Positions 1 through 10,065 of a DNA stretch of 64,000 bases are shown in pieces. Numbering within the stretch: the stretch's first letter is position 1; the number at the start of each line of letters is the position of its first letter. This DNA comes from Bacteroidales bacterium. GTDB taxonomy: Bacteria > Bacteroidota > Bacteroidia > Bacteroidales > UBA1402. The stretch is taken from positions 62,001 through 126,000 of the forward strand of contig JAJFTH010000001.1 of assembly GCA_021373135.1 (NCBI GenBank), in the 5' to 3' direction. Made by a program: the position numbers and the translations under genes. The notes beneath the pieces were generated by a model. It made no database searches. It had not been told where the DNA came from and saw nothing but the letters and a program-made list of their open reading frames with translations.

Positions 1-915
1 TCACTCGAAGAAATTTTTGTTCACTTATCGAATATCAAACCTGACCTGCTCATTGTTGATTCCATCCAGACCATTTCCACAGAAATGGCCGAATCATCTC
101 CCGGCAGCGTCACCCAGATCAGGGAAACGGCCGCGGCCTTGCTCCGTTTCGCCAAGGAAAGCGGAACGCCTGTTATCCTGATCGGACACATCAACAAGGA
201 AGGCAGCATTGCTGGGCCAAAAGTACTGGAACATATTGTGGACACTGTTCTGCTTTTCGAAGGTGACCAGCAGTTCATTTACCGGATTCTCCGTTCCATG
301 AAGAACCGGTTTGGAAGCACTTCTGAAATCGGTATTTATGAAATGTTGCAGGATGGACTTCGCGAAGTGACCAATCCCTCCGAAATGTTGCTTTCACAAA
401 ACAATACCGATTTGAGCGGTGTGTCCATTGCCGCCACCATCGAAGGGATTCGGCCGTTCCTGATAGAAGTGCAGGCTTTGGTCAGTACCGCTGCTTATGG
501 CATCGCCCAGCGTTCAGCCACCGGCTTCGACCTGAGACGCTTGAACATGTTGCTTGCCGTGCTTGAAAAACGGGCGGGATTCAAGATTGCACAAAAAGAC
601 GTTTTTCTGAACATTGCAGGTGGTATCAAGGTGAACGACCCGGCCATCGATTTGTCCGTGCTCTGTTCCATTCTCTCTTCCAGCCTTGACATTACCATTG
701 ACCGGCATTGCTGTCTGGCCGGCGAAGTGGGACTTTCAGGCGAAATCCGTCCTGTAAACCGTATTGAACAACGCATCATGGAAGCCCAGAAACTGGGTTT
801 CAAACGCATCATCATACCGAAGTTCACCACGACTGCCATTGATTTCAAGCGTTTCAAGATGGAAATTCAACAAGTCAACAAAGTAGAGGAAGCTTTCCAT
901 CTGTTATTTAAATAG
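1..915 (+). CDS. radA: DNA repair protein RadA (5' end outside window)
   Basis: This is the C-terminal ~304 residues of RadA (Sms), a RecA-like ATPase that assists branch migration and processing of recombination intermediates. The reading frame is open from the first base, so the zinc finger and Walker A motif lie upstream of the window. Visible signatures are the Walker B-like stretch LLIVDSIQTI (about residues 17-26 of the visible part), the EGSIAGPKVLEHIVDTVL block, the RadA-specific KNRFG motif, and a C-terminal Lon-protease-like domain containing GEVGLSGEIRPVNR. Full-length RadA is about 450 residues, so roughly one third is missing. The stop TAG is 6 bases before the next gene, which suggests co-transcription. 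The family assignment is firm; completeness cannot be judged. Confidence 0.95.
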   Translation, partial: SLEEIFVHLSNIKPDLLIVDSIQTISTEMAESSPGSVTQIRETAAALLRFAKESGTPVILIGHINKEGSIAGPKVLEHIVDTVLLFEGDQQFIYRILRSMKNRFGSTSEIGIYEMLQDGLREVTNPSEMLLSQNNTDLSGVSIAATIEGIRPFLIEVQALVSTAAYGIAQRSATGFDLRRLNMLLAVLEKRAGFKIAQKDVFLNIAGGIKVNDPAIDLSVLCSILSSSLDITIDRHCCLAGEVGLSGEIRPVNRIEQRIMEAQKLGFKRIIIPKFTTTAIDFKRFKMEIQQVNKVEEAFHLLFK

Positions 916-921
916 AACGAC

Positions 922-2598
922 ATGACTCAGGAATTTGACCTTCGTCTTCTGCCGGAGCAGGCTGCCGGCGAGCAAACCATCCGAAAAGTATTGGTTCATG
1001 ACAAAGGCGTCTCTCCTGAAAGTTATTGCGGACTTCGCATACTCAAACGTTCCATCGATGCCCGCCAGCGTACCATCTATGTCAATCTGAGGGTGCGCGT
1101 ATATTTAGACGAGAAGCCGGAAGAAGCACTTTTCCCATCCATTGAATATCCAGATGTTTCTACATCACCTTCTGCCATCGTGGTCGGTGCAGGTCCTGGA
1201 GGTCTGTTCGCCGCCTTGCGTCTTTTGGAACTTGGTATACGACCCATCGTGGTGGAACGCGGAAAGTCCGTGCATGAACGCAAACGGGACCTGGCTTTGA
1301 TCTCCCGCGAACACAAAGTTGACCCCGAATCCAATTATTGTTTCGGCGAAGGTGGTGCCGGTGCCTTTTCGGATGGCAAGCTATATACCCGCAGCAAGAA
1401 GCGGGGCAATGTGGAAAAGATATTACAGGTCTTTTGTCAATTCGGAGCCAGTCCTTCCATTTTGGTCGACGCACATCCGCACATCGGCACAGACAAACTG
1501 CCGGCCGTTATAGAAAACATGCGCGAAAGAATCCGCAGTTGCGGCGGCGAAGTCCATTTTGAGACGCGCATGGACGACATGATCCTCCATCAGCACGAGA
1601 TTGTCGGCATCCGCACTTCCGACGGAAAAGAGTGGAGAGGTCCCGTTATCCTTGCAACCGGCCATTCAGCCAGAGATGTGTACAGGCTTTTATACCAAAA
1701 AGGCATCCGGCAGGAAGCCAAAAGTCTGGCACTGGGTGTTCGGCTGGAACATCCGCAATTGCTGATCGACCAGGTGATGTACCATAACGCCAAAGGCCGT
1801 GGTGAATACCTGCCTGCTGCCGAATACAGTTTTGTGACACAGGTTCAGGGCCGTGGCGTTTATTCCTTCTGCATGTGCCCGGGTGGTTTTGTGGTGCCCG
1901 CCGCCAGTGGGCCCGATCAGGTTGTAGTCAACGGCATGTCCTCTTCAAACCGGGGTTCGAAATGGGCGAACTCGGGTTTGGTAGTTGAATTTCATCCGGA
2001 GGATATTACTGAAAACAGATTTGATTTCTCAGCCATCCCTTTATTTTCAGAGTTCGAAAAATCAGTTTCTAAACCTGAATCTACTGAATTAAAACCTGAG
2101 AATTTTGCTCCTGAACTGGCTATCATGCATTTTCAGGAACAGCTCGAAAAGCTTTGCTACATTCAGGGAGGCTCTTCGCAAACCGCCCCTGTTCAGCGCA
2201 TGAATGATTTTATTCAGGGAAAAGTATCACAAACCCTGCCCGTTTCTTCCTATGCTCCTGGTATTAAAAGTTCCCCATTGAACGAATGGTTACCCAAAGG
2301 TATCTCCACCCGTTTACAGGAAGGATTCAATATTTTGGACCGCAGTAGTAAAGGCTTCCTCACCAACGAAGCACTGCTCCTTGGTGTTGAAACTCGCACC
2401 TCCTCCCCTGTCCGGATACTGCGCGACCCGCAACTGTTGGAACATATTGAAATCAAAGGACTCTATCCCTGCGGTGAAGGGGCAGGTTATGCAGGAGGAA
2501 TAGTCAGTGCGGCCATTGATGGGGAAAGGTGCGCCGAAAGTCTGGCTGAAAAAATAAAAGCCGTTGGGCAATCAAGGAATCTCCAACTCATCTCTTGA
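922..2598 (+). CDS. NAD(FAD)-utilizing dehydrogenase, COG2509 type
   Basis: A 558-residue flavoprotein. After an N-terminal ~85-residue domain typical of this family it carries the dinucleotide-binding motif VGAGPGGLFAALRLLE, then the FGEGGAGAFSDGKLYTR block, and near the C-terminus a second FAD-contact segment (GLYPCGEGAGYAGGIVSAA). These place it with uncharacterised NAD(FAD)-dependent dehydrogenases common in Bacteroidota, whose substrate is unknown. It starts 6 bases after radA and is probably in the same transcript, although no functional link is evident. Its last 27 bases overlap the convergent end of the GH172 gene on the other strand. The ATG at 922 is the only reasonable start between the radA stop and the conserved region. 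Confidence 0.88.
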   Translation: MTQEFDLRLLPEQAAGEQTIRKVLVHDKGVSPESYCGLRILKRSIDARQRTIYVNLRVRVYLDEKPEEALFPSIEYPDVSTSPSAIVVGAGPGGLFAALRLLELGIRPIVVERGKSVHERKRDLALISREHKVDPESNYCFGEGGAGAFSDGKLYTRSKKRGNVEKILQVFCQFGASPSILVDAHPHIGTDKLPAVIENMRERIRSCGGEVHFETRMDDMILHQHEIVGIRTSDGKEWRGPVILATGHSARDVYRLLYQKGIRQEAKSLALGVRLEHPQLLIDQVMYHNAKGRGEYLPAAEYSFVTQVQGRGVYSFCMCPGGFVVPAASGPDQVVVNGMSSSNRGSKWANSGLVVEFHPEDITENRFDFSAIPLFSEFEKSVSKPESTELKPENFAPELAIMHFQEQLEKLCYIQGGSSQTAPVQRMNDFIQGKVSQTLPVSSYAPGIKSSPLNEWLPKGISTRLQEGFNILDRSSKGFLTNEALLLGVETRTSSPVRILRDPQLLEHIEIKGLYPCGEGAGYAGGIVSAAIDGERCAESLAEKIKAVGQSRNLQLIS

Positions 2599-3738
2599 AG
2601 GCAACTTGGGGAATTTGGCATGTGGTTCGTTCTGATACCAGAAAGAGGTGGTGGAAATATCAGATTGTTGAGGATTATACCTCCCGTCACTTTTCCAGCC
2701 TAAGTCCTGAATAGTTACTTTCAAATCTTTGTCAAAACGAACGGGATCTGTTATATGCCAACGATACAACCCAAACGAAGTGACGGATTTATATAGCCCG
2801 TCAGGTCGGATGACCTGATGCAAACCAGCATAAGGAGTGGTAAATTCCTGATATTGGTGAGTTGCCTTATTCTCGAAATTATAAGAACCGCAGAAATAAT
2901 CCTCCGTCCCGGTACCACAAATGGTTGGATAATCACTGTCTCCATCTATGAAAAACTTCATCTCGCCTTCACCCCACCAACCATTATCGTGTACCCTGCA
3001 AGCCATATATGTTCCGACATATTGACCTTTACCTTTTATTCCGTCTACAAGTGTGTGTATCGAACCTTTTGTTGGGTTTGAACGTCTGAACTGCACATGC
3101 AGATAGGCCTCATCGTCGGATACGTCTGTCAGGACATAGTTAATCTGATAGTATAAACGCATTGGTTTATCACTGAGATTTTCCAGGGTCATTTTACATT
3201 TTTTCCGAAAAGGCATTGTCCAGTAGCAATTGAAGGCACTGCCCGGATTCACACAAACAGCCAGGGATGAAAGTTGCGCATATTGATTATAGGCACTGGC
3301 AAAGAAATCGCCGACCGGACACTCCACGGATGGTTCGGTCTCATCATCCCAATAGATTCTCAAGATAGAAAAACGCCAATTGCCTGTCGGAGTCATCCAA
3401 ATCTGTTGAATTGCTCCCGGCCCTGTCATTTCAGCAATTGTAAATGTCTCGTTTACCCCAATATTCACAAAAGGATTTACTTTCCATCCTTTTCCCAAAT
3501 CGCGGGCGGGAGACCATGAATTAGCAACATTGGGTATATTTTTGTCATTTGGGTCTGCCATGCCTCCTTTACCTTTCTCGCCGCTAAAATTTTCCGGACT
3601 AATGGAACGTGACCTGGCTTTTGAAAGTTTTGAAAGATTGCCCATATTGACGGAAAGACCGTTAAACGGGACATTTTGTGCAAAAAGGCCGGTTGACAAA
3701 AGGCTTACCATGAGCGTCAAAAGAAAATTTGATTTCAT
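2572..3738 (-). CDS. Secreted GH172 (DUF2961) glycoside hydrolase
   Basis: A 388-residue DUF2961 protein, now glycoside hydrolase family 172. Characterised members hydrolyse or transglycosylate alpha-D-arabinofuranosides and alpha-D-fructofuranosides. A Sec signal peptide (about residues 1-21, hydrophobic core LLTLMVSLLSTGLFAQ) indicates export. Family landmarks are the QQIWMTPTG segment, the FRKKCKMTLEN strand, the acidic WWGEGEMKFFIDGD stretch (about 255-268) and GTGTEDYF (about 275-282); the Glu residues in the last two are the likely catalytic pair. The ATG at 3738 is preferred over an in-frame TTG six bases upstream. It is the last gene of the fucI-lipoprotein-fucP-kinase operon, 33 bases after the kinase. 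The GH172 assignment is firm; D-arabinofuranosidase activity is inferred from neighbours. Confidence 0.86.
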   Translation of the reverse strand: MKSNFLLTLMVSLLSTGLFAQNVPFNGLSVNMGNLSKLSKARSRSISPENFSGEKGKGGMADPNDKNIPNVANSWSPARDLGKGWKVNPFVNIGVNETFTIAEMTGPGAIQQIWMTPTGNWRFSILRIYWDDETEPSVECPVGDFFASAYNQYAQLSSLAVCVNPGSAFNCYWTMPFRKKCKMTLENLSDKPMRLYYQINYVLTDVSDDEAYLHVQFRRSNPTKGSIHTLVDGIKGKGQYVGTYMACRVHDNGWWGEGEMKFFIDGDSDYPTICGTGTEDYFCGSYNFENKATHQYQEFTTPYAGLHQVIRPDGLYKSVTSFGLYRWHITDPVRFDKDLKVTIQDLGWKSDGRYNPQQSDISTTSFWYQNEPHAKFPKLPSRDELEIP

Positions 3739-3771
3739 ACGCAAATATTTTTTATTAAAACTTTAAAGTTA

Positions 3772-5448
3772 TTATTTATTTTTTAAATTCTGCTCAAATT
3801 GTCCCAAATCCAAATATCTGAGGTAGCGTTGGTTATAAATTTTGTGGCGTTCAGCTTCCGGATAATAAGTCTTGGCTATGGAAGAACCCATCGCGATCTG
3901 AGCTTCTCCAACGGTTTGATGGATACCTGCAGCAACTGCAGCAAACATCGCAGCACCGGAAGCGCATGTTTGTTTTGATTCTACCACACTGATAGGCATA
4001 TTGAGAACATCAGCCATCGTTTGCATCACAAAAGGAGATTTTTGGGCAATGCCACCTATCGCTTTTACAGAATCGATGGGTATCCCCTCTTTCAAAAATC
4101 TTTCGACAATAGCTTTTGAACCGAAAGCCGTCGCTTCAACCATGGCTCTGAACACCATTGGGGCCGAAGTTCCTAATGTCAAGCCTTCAATAGCACCCTT
4201 GAGAGACTGGTCCGCATCAGGCGTACGGCGACCGTTCAACCAATCCAATGCAATGGGGGCATCCAAAGTCAGAGGATATTGAACAGCTTGTGATGAAAGC
4301 TCATTCAAGATGGCATCAGAAGTCTGTGAAATAAGTGCATCTTTTGTTTCCTGATCAAGAAGATTTGATTTAGATACAACGGCATTCATCGGAAAAAGCA
4401 ATAAGGATTTAAACCATGCATAAATGTCCCCAAAAGCCGACTGCCCGGCTTCAAGCCCGACCATTCCGGGGAGGACAGAACCATCTACCTGTCCGCAGAT
4501 ACCGGGAATTATTTTTTCTCCGATAGATTCATCAGATGATACTAAAATATCACAAGTCGAAGTGCCGATAATACAAGTCAGTTCGTTCGGTTTTATGGAC
4601 GCCCCGACCGCTCCGACGTGCGCATCTAATCCGGAAACAGACACGGAAACGTTTTCAGGCAAGCCCAATTTTGAAGTCCAGAGCGGTGTCAGATATCCTG
4701 CAAAAGTATCTCCAGGATAGGTTTCAGTAAAAAGTCTTTTCCGCATTTTGCCCAAATAAGGATGGAGTTTCGAAAGGAATGCTTCAGAAGGGAGCCCATC
4801 CCACGATTTATGCCACATCGCTTTATGCCCGGCAATACAACGGCTCCTAAGCATTTTCTCAGGAGAGGTGCAACCGGTTACCAATGCAACCATCCAATCA
4901 CCATGTTCCACCCAACTGTATGCGGCATTCCGTATGGACTGGTCCTCATTCAATACATGCAATACTTTTGACCACACCCATTCTGAAGAATAAATGCCTC
5001 CTTCATATTTGGTATAGTCCACCTGATAATGCTTGGATAAAGCATTTATTTGTTCCGCCTCACGGATTGCGGTATGATCCTTCCAAAGAATAAACATGGC
5101 ATTCGGATTTTCACAAAATGGAGACAACAAAGCCAAAGGCGTTCCATGACTGTCAATCAGGACAGGAGTACTGCCTGTTGTGTCGAAAGATACACCTTTG
5201 ATTCGTTTGACAATGTCATTGTCAACCCCTGAAAGCAAATCTTTCATAACTTGTTCCAAAGATTCCACATAGTCAAGCGGATGCTGCCTGTACCGGTTGA
5301 CCGATGGATCGCAATACAGACCCTGACTCCATCTGGGATAAGGACTTACTGCAGATCTTATTTCACTGCCGTTTGCACAATCAACCAACAGGGCACGAAC
5401 AGAATCCGTACCATAATCTATACCTATGACGAATTTTCTATCTTCCAT
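3772..5448 (-). CDS. araB: AraB-type ribulokinase (FGGY kinase)
   Basis: A 558-residue sugar kinase of the FGGY family, closest in motif content and length to L-ribulokinase AraB (E. coli, 566 aa). It should phosphorylate a 2-ketopentose with ATP; AraB enzymes are known to accept both L- and D-ribulose. Visible motifs are IGIDYGTDSVRALLVDC at the N-terminus, YPRWSQGLYCDPSVN, the NPNAMFILWKDHTA block, YEGGIYSSEW, GTSTCDILVSSDESIG, the GLEAGQSAFGDIYAWF signature and the C-terminal ATP-site GGIAQKSPFVMQ. The ATG at 5448 fits family length and leaves 13 bases after fucP; an upstream ATG would overlap fucP. No araA or araD is nearby, so the partner isomerase is presumably the fucI product of the same operon. 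Confidence 0.88.
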   Translation of the reverse strand: MEDRKFVIGIDYGTDSVRALLVDCANGSEIRSAVSPYPRWSQGLYCDPSVNRYRQHPLDYVESLEQVMKDLLSGVDNDIVKRIKGVSFDTTGSTPVLIDSHGTPLALLSPFCENPNAMFILWKDHTAIREAEQINALSKHYQVDYTKYEGGIYSSEWVWSKVLHVLNEDQSIRNAAYSWVEHGDWMVALVTGCTSPEKMLRSRCIAGHKAMWHKSWDGLPSEAFLSKLHPYLGKMRKRLFTETYPGDTFAGYLTPLWTSKLGLPENVSVSVSGLDAHVGAVGASIKPNELTCIIGTSTCDILVSSDESIGEKIIPGICGQVDGSVLPGMVGLEAGQSAFGDIYAWFKSLLLFPMNAVVSKSNLLDQETKDALISQTSDAILNELSSQAVQYPLTLDAPIALDWLNGRRTPDADQSLKGAIEGLTLGTSAPMVFRAMVEATAFGSKAIVERFLKEGIPIDSVKAIGGIAQKSPFVMQTMADVLNMPISVVESKQTCASGAAMFAAVAAGIHQTVGEAQIAMGSSIAKTYYPEAERHKIYNQRYLRYLDLGQFEQNLKNK

Positions 5449-5461
5449 CCGAAAACGATTT

Positions 5462-6898
5462 TTAAAGTTCAGGTTGTGCCGATGTATGTTTTCTACACAC
5501 AACCAATCCGTAATATGCGACTACCATAAATGCGATTGCCGGAATCCAATAAGCAAAAACGATGCTTCCAGAGTGATCGGATACAATGCCCTGCAACTGG
5601 GTCAATACTGCAGCACCGGCTATGGCCATGACCATTCCTGCACCACCGATTTTCGTATCATCCCCAAGACCTGAGATGCCCGTACCGTAAATTGTCGGGA
5701 ACATCAGAGACATGCAACCGGAAATACCCATCAGGCCATAGACTCCGAAACGCCCTTCAGCAAAAATTGTTATTAATGAACATATTACGGCACATATAGC
5801 CAATACGGAGAGCATATTCCCCGGTTTAAAGTATTTCATCAAAGCGGTACATACAAACCGTGCCAGCACAAAAAACAACAGGGACAAGATGTAATATGTC
5901 GCAGCAGCCTGTTCTGCCGTCCGAGGCAACAAGGCATCCAAACCAACCTTTTCACAAATAAAATAAAACCCTTGTGCCATTGGTTCTATGCCACGCAAAG
6001 CATTGGTGATGGTTTCTGTCGGTGGATTTTCACCCAGTTTGGCAATGATTGCATCAAAATGCAGTTGATGCATTGCATACCTGATGGCAAACGACCACAC
6101 GGCAATCTGTGCACCGACGTAAAAGAATTGCGCTACAACTCCCCATACATAGTTTTTGTTCTTGATAAGTCGGCGTACTGTCGGAAAAAAATCAAACCTT
6201 TTGTCATCTTCTTTCAGATTCGGCATTTTGGTCAGAAAAATGGCCAACAACAAGACCAGCATGACACATCCCAATACGACATAAGTTGTTGTTACTGCAT
6301 GGAGTTCCGTGCATTGAATATTTGCCAGTTCTTTAGCAGGAAGTGCTGCACGTTCTGCTGCGCCCTTTGTGTTGAGATTGGAAAGTATGAAAACCTGGCT
6401 GATAACAGCTCCGGCTATGGCTCCAAACGGGTTGAACGATTGTGAAAAATTCAAACGTCTGGTAGCGGTTTCCTGAGGTCCTATGGCACATACGTATGAA
6501 TTGGTCGATGTTTCAAGTACAGAAAGGCCTGCAAAAAGAATAAATATGGCTAACAGGAACATATAGTAACTTAAACCAACGTTCGTTTGAGAAAATATCA
6601 TAGCAGGATAAAACATGATCGCACCCAACGCATACATACCCAATCCAAGCATTACACCGGATTTGTAGGTGTGCTTTTTGATGAACAATGCCCCAGGTAT
6701 GGCAAAGCAACCATATCCCAAAAAATAACAAACAATTTGAATCCATGCAGTCTTGGAATCCGAAAAACTCATGATTCTTTTAAATGTTGCAAGCATGGTG
6801 TCCGTCAGATTGTTCGGTACTGCCCAGGCAAAAAAGAGTGTTGTAAGGAGTATAAACGGGAATACTATTCCTTTGGGTATTAATCGTGATTTTTCCAT
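5462..6898 (-). CDS. fucP: FucP-type sugar:H+ symporter
   Basis: A 478-residue major facilitator superfamily permease of the fucose/proton symporter family, located in the inner membrane. It has about 12 hydrophobic segments. The N-terminal half contains AWAVPNNLTDTML and GLSVLETSTNSY, whose Asp and Glu match the conserved acidic residues essential in E. coli FucP. FNPFGAIAGAV and the C-terminal half GAQIAVWSFAIRYA also match. It carries a longer loop around residues 285-330 than E. coli FucP (438 aa). E. coli FucP transports L-fucose, L-galactose and D-arabinose. It sits between the lipoprotein (28 bases) and the kinase (13 bases), consistent with uptake of the sugar handled by this operon. 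Confidence 0.9.
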   Translation of the reverse strand: MEKSRLIPKGIVFPFILLTTLFFAWAVPNNLTDTMLATFKRIMSFSDSKTAWIQIVCYFLGYGCFAIPGALFIKKHTYKSGVMLGLGMYALGAIMFYPAMIFSQTNVGLSYYMFLLAIFILFAGLSVLETSTNSYVCAIGPQETATRRLNFSQSFNPFGAIAGAVISQVFILSNLNTKGAAERAALPAKELANIQCTELHAVTTTYVVLGCVMLVLLLAIFLTKMPNLKEDDKRFDFFPTVRRLIKNKNYVWGVVAQFFYVGAQIAVWSFAIRYAMHQLHFDAIIAKLGENPPTETITNALRGIEPMAQGFYFICEKVGLDALLPRTAEQAAATYYILSLLFFVLARFVCTALMKYFKPGNMLSVLAICAVICSLITIFAEGRFGVYGLMGISGCMSLMFPTIYGTGISGLGDDTKIGGAGMVMAIAGAAVLTQLQGIVSDHSGSIVFAYWIPAIAFMVVAYYGLVVCRKHTSAQPEL

Positions 6899-6926
6899 TA
6901 GACTTTAAGGATATAAAAATATGTTT

Positions 6927-8141
6927 TTACTGAAATTTGACAACGATATCTTTCAAATCAATATTGAAAAGCTCATGAACAATTGCTGAAAGTTCAGATT
7001 CTTCTCCGCATAAATGAACGACACTTTGAAGATGTTGCATATATTGTCCGGGAGCAAGTGCAGCAGCAGGCGACGAGGTTTCAATCTCATAAAACGGTCC
7101 CATGATGGAACCATCTTCTACCGGGCCATCGTTATACGCATTGATGACGTCTCCGTCAAACGGATTTGATTGTTCGCCCCATTTTGAATTTACATAGCTT
7201 TGCGTCCCTGATGGAATCGAACACCATAGCAATGTAAGAACCTTTTTTTGAGAATCGTAACTTCCGCAAATTCCTTTGCATCGTTCCGATGGAATTCCGA
7301 TTTTACTGCGATATGTCCCGTCAATCTTAAAAAAAGCCATCCCGTTTTCAACGATAAGCCGGTCTGAAGGTACTTTTCCGAAATAATCATCATGAACAAT
7401 GGTACCCTCCGCATTCGTATCATAAGGTATAAAAACAGTCGTTGTCGGGGTAGGATTGAACATCCCCAAAAGCCAGATTGAGAGTAAACCGCCCTCTTTT
7501 GTCCATGCCTGATCGCCTTTATTCACTATTTTGTTATCTGTTTGATAACCTACCGATTTAATGGCATTTGAAAGTTCGATATGAAGCATCTTTGAAATCT
7601 GATCTTTAGACAACAGAGAAATGGTACGCTCAATGCCTACTTTGAATTTGGTACCTGAAGCATTGGTCAAAGAAGCTTCTTTTTTAAATTTTAAACTATT
7701 CTTGCTACTGCTGACCAAATCATATTTTTCCGTATCAATGGAGGAGGGAACCTTCCAATTTTCATAAATTTGCTCTTGTTTCGGTTTAAAGTAAATTGAA
7801 AATGGACCTCCTTCCGGTCCCATCCAAAAACGCTCTTCACCACCTACAGGATTAAATTGCGGGTTTATTTTCTTTGATTCAATCAGTTTGTAATTGATCC
7901 AGCCAAAGCTTCCTCCTTTATCGCCTGTGGCAGTTGTTGTCATTACCCGACCTTGATAACCGGGTGCGACAAGTATTCTTGCCAAACCATCCTGACTTTC
8001 CAATTCAAGGCATTGAATGCCATTCTTTTCAAAAAAAGATTTGTCGTATCCGTATGTTCCCATTTCATTATTTTTTTTCGCACATGAACATAAAGAAATA
8101 ATACACATCAGTGTCATTATCATTTTTGTATAGTGTGACAT
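6927..8141 (-). CDS. Lipoprotein of the DUF6786 type in sugar operon
   Basis: A 404-residue exported lipoprotein. The N-terminus has a lysine, a hydrophobic core and a lipobox ending LCSC, with Cys20 as the likely lipidated residue. The body contains GGEERFWMGPEGGPFSIYF and resembles uncharacterised Bacteroidota lipoproteins (DUF6786), which look related to galactose-mutarotase-like beta-sandwich proteins; that fold relation is inference. It lies 12 bases downstream of fucI and 28 bases upstream of fucP, so it is part of the sugar operon. A role as an epimerase, sugar-binding protein or accessory to the GH172 hydrolase is possible but unproven. Family assignment is from motif memory only. Confidence 0.68.
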   Translation of the reverse strand: MSHYTKMIMTLMCIISLCSCAKKNNEMGTYGYDKSFFEKNGIQCLELESQDGLARILVAPGYQGRVMTTTATGDKGGSFGWINYKLIESKKINPQFNPVGGEERFWMGPEGGPFSIYFKPKQEQIYENWKVPSSIDTEKYDLVSSSKNSLKFKKEASLTNASGTKFKVGIERTISLLSKDQISKMLHIELSNAIKSVGYQTDNKIVNKGDQAWTKEGGLLSIWLLGMFNPTPTTTVFIPYDTNAEGTIVHDDYFGKVPSDRLIVENGMAFFKIDGTYRSKIGIPSERCKGICGSYDSQKKVLTLLWCSIPSGTQSYVNSKWGEQSNPFDGDVINAYNDGPVEDGSIMGPFYEIETSSPAAALAPGQYMQHLQSVVHLCGEESELSAIVHELFNIDLKDIVVKFQ

Positions 8142-8153
8142 GATATTTATTTT

Positions 8154-9926
8154 TTATTTATAAATCGATCCGAAATTCTGACAAGCTCTGAAATCCGAGC
8201 CTTCCAAATCCGAGCCGAAAGCATTCCAGGCAGTCGGTCGGAAAATCTGGTCTTCATCTACATTATGCATGCAAACAGGGATGGACAGCATGGAGGCCAG
8301 CGAAATCAGATCGGCACCGATATGCCCGAAACTAATGGCACCATGATTGGCTCCCCAATTGTTCATCACGGAATAAACATCCTTGAAGCGTCCGCTGCCC
8401 GTTACTCTTGGAACAAAGAAAGTAGACGGCCAGGTTCTGTCCGTTCTTTTGTCGATGATATCAAAGACCTTTTCAGGGAATGTGGCACTCCAACCTTCTG
8501 CAATTTGAAGAACGGGACCGAGTCCTTTAACCAGATTCAAACGACTCATAGTCATCGGCATTCCTGATTTTGTAAGGAATTTTGACGAAAAGCCTCCCCC
8601 TCTGAAATATTCCAGGGAACCCGGATGCCATTTGGTCGCACCCAACATTTTTTCAACCTCTTCTTCGGATATCTCCCAGAATGGTTTCATCACCGGATTG
8701 CCTTTTTCGTCCGTTTGCTGACCCGTTCCATCCAATGTACAAGAGCCCGAATTGATCAGGTGTATGGCTCCGTTAGCCAACAGCCCGTCAGGTTTCCACC
8801 CACTCACACGTTCAATGGCTTCCGGACTCCAATAAGTACGGACATCTGCGAAAATTTGAGCCCTGTTGGTCAACAAATGATTGAGCAACATGCTCATTCC
8901 GTTCAAATGATCATCCTCTGTGGCAAAAGTAAAAGGAGCACGAATACCGTTCCAATCGAAGGAGGTGTTGAGCATCGCTTCTGAAAAGTCGCCATTCGGC
9001 AAGAAATCCGTCCATTGACGCTGACCTTGAAAACCGCCGGCTATGGCGTTATGGCCAAGTGCTTCTTCACCATAACCGATTTCATTGAGTTTCGGATTTC
9101 CTATCATCAAGTCTCTCATGATGATGGTCATCTTCACAACAAATTCCCAATCTTTATCTTTTTGTTCCCTGCTCTTTTTTATTCGGGCAGGATTATAATC
9201 TTCTCCTTCATTTGCCATGCAATGCCTTTTTGTCCATTCCATCGCACGCTCAAATTCAGCCTTGTCGTAGATTTCAAGTTGAATCCGGCGAAGGATTTCA
9301 GAGCAATCCACACATTCCGTTCTCATTCCGAAATATTCCTGCAACAATTCCGGATTGACGATGGAGCCGGCTATTCCCATCGCAACGGAGCCAATGCCAA
9401 GATAAGACTTTCCTCTCATTATCGCTACGGCCAATCCGGCCTTTGCAAAACGAAGCAATTTTTCCTGGACATCTTCGGGAATTTCCGTACAATCCACATC
9501 CTGGACATCTCGCCCGTAAATACCAAAAGCGGGTAAGCCTTTTTGGTTGTGGGCAGCCAGTGCTGCAGCCAGATAAACGGCACCAGGCCGCTCTGTCCCG
9601 TTAAATCCCCAGATCGCTTTCGGAATCAAAGGATTCATGTCAATGGTCTCCGAACCGTAGCACCAACAGGGTGTCACAGATAGACTGAGACCAACATTCT
9701 CCTGTTCAAATTTTGTGGCGCAATTTGCTGCTTCTTTTACACCTCCGATGCAGGTATCCGATATGACACACTGCACAGGTGAACCGTCCGGATAGTATAA
9801 ATGATCTTGATAGAACTTAGCAACTAATTTCGCAAGATTCATCGTCGTTGCTTCCAATGATTCCCTGATACCTTTTCTACGGCCATCAATGATGGGGCGA
9901 ATGCCAATTTTTGGATAAATATTCAT
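8154..9926 (-). CDS. fucI: L-fucose/D-arabinose isomerase FucI
   Basis: A 590-residue cytoplasmic ketol isomerase almost collinear with E. coli FucI (591 aa). It interconverts L-fucose/L-fuculose and, as an established side activity, D-arabinose/D-ribulose. Family blocks include [20 protein letters not shown], the [11 protein letters not shown] segment, [28 protein letters not shown], and near the C-terminus NWGANHG and [13 protein letters not shown]. The Mn2+-binding Glu ([11 protein letters not shown], about residue 337), Asp (FADVRTYW, about 361) and the His of WGANHG are all present. It is the first gene of the five-gene operon, preceded by a ~210 bp region with two candidate LacI-family operators. 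The family is certain; the true substrate is discussed under findings. Confidence 0.95.
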   Translation of the reverse strand: MNIYPKIGIRPIIDGRRKGIRESLEATTMNLAKLVAKFYQDHLYYPDGSPVQCVISDTCIGGVKEAANCATKFEQENVGLSLSVTPCWCYGSETIDMNPLIPKAIWGFNGTERPGAVYLAAALAAHNQKGLPAFGIYGRDVQDVDCTEIPEDVQEKLLRFAKAGLAVAIMRGKSYLGIGSVAMGIAGSIVNPELLQEYFGMRTECVDCSEILRRIQLEIYDKAEFERAMEWTKRHCMANEGEDYNPARIKKSREQKDKDWEFVVKMTIIMRDLMIGNPKLNEIGYGEEALGHNAIAGGFQGQRQWTDFLPNGDFSEAMLNTSFDWNGIRAPFTFATEDDHLNGMSMLLNHLLTNRAQIFADVRTYWSPEAIERVSGWKPDGLLANGAIHLINSGSCTLDGTGQQTDEKGNPVMKPFWEISEEEVEKMLGATKWHPGSLEYFRGGGFSSKFLTKSGMPMTMSRLNLVKGLGPVLQIAEGWSATFPEKVFDIIDKRTDRTWPSTFFVPRVTGSGRFKDVYSVMNNWGANHGAISFGHIGADLISLASMLSIPVCMHNVDEDQIFRPTAWNAFGSDLEGSDFRACQNFGSIYK

Positions 9927-10003
9927 CTTTTTATTTTTTTTTAAAATTTGGTTTATGATTTTTATTATATTGATAATCTACTAGTTGTGAATTATTTTTT
10001 ATG

Positions 10004-10017
10004 CTGAATCGTTTTAG
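10004..10017. promoter_or_regulatory. Candidate LacI-family operator O2 (imperfect)
   Basis: CTGAATCGTTTTAG shares its right half CGTTTTAG and the following CTTAAA with the perfect palindrome at 10077-10090. The identical 14-mer CGTTTTAGCTTAAA occurs at 10010 and 10083, exactly 73 bp apart. This is about seven helical turns, which would suit DNA looping by a LacI-family tetramer or two dimers. It lies downstream of the predicted fucI-operon start site. Binding is inferred. Confidence 0.55.
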
Positions 10018-10065
10018 CTTAAAGTGCAAAAAAATTCTACTTTTTATCATCTACATTTGACGAGC

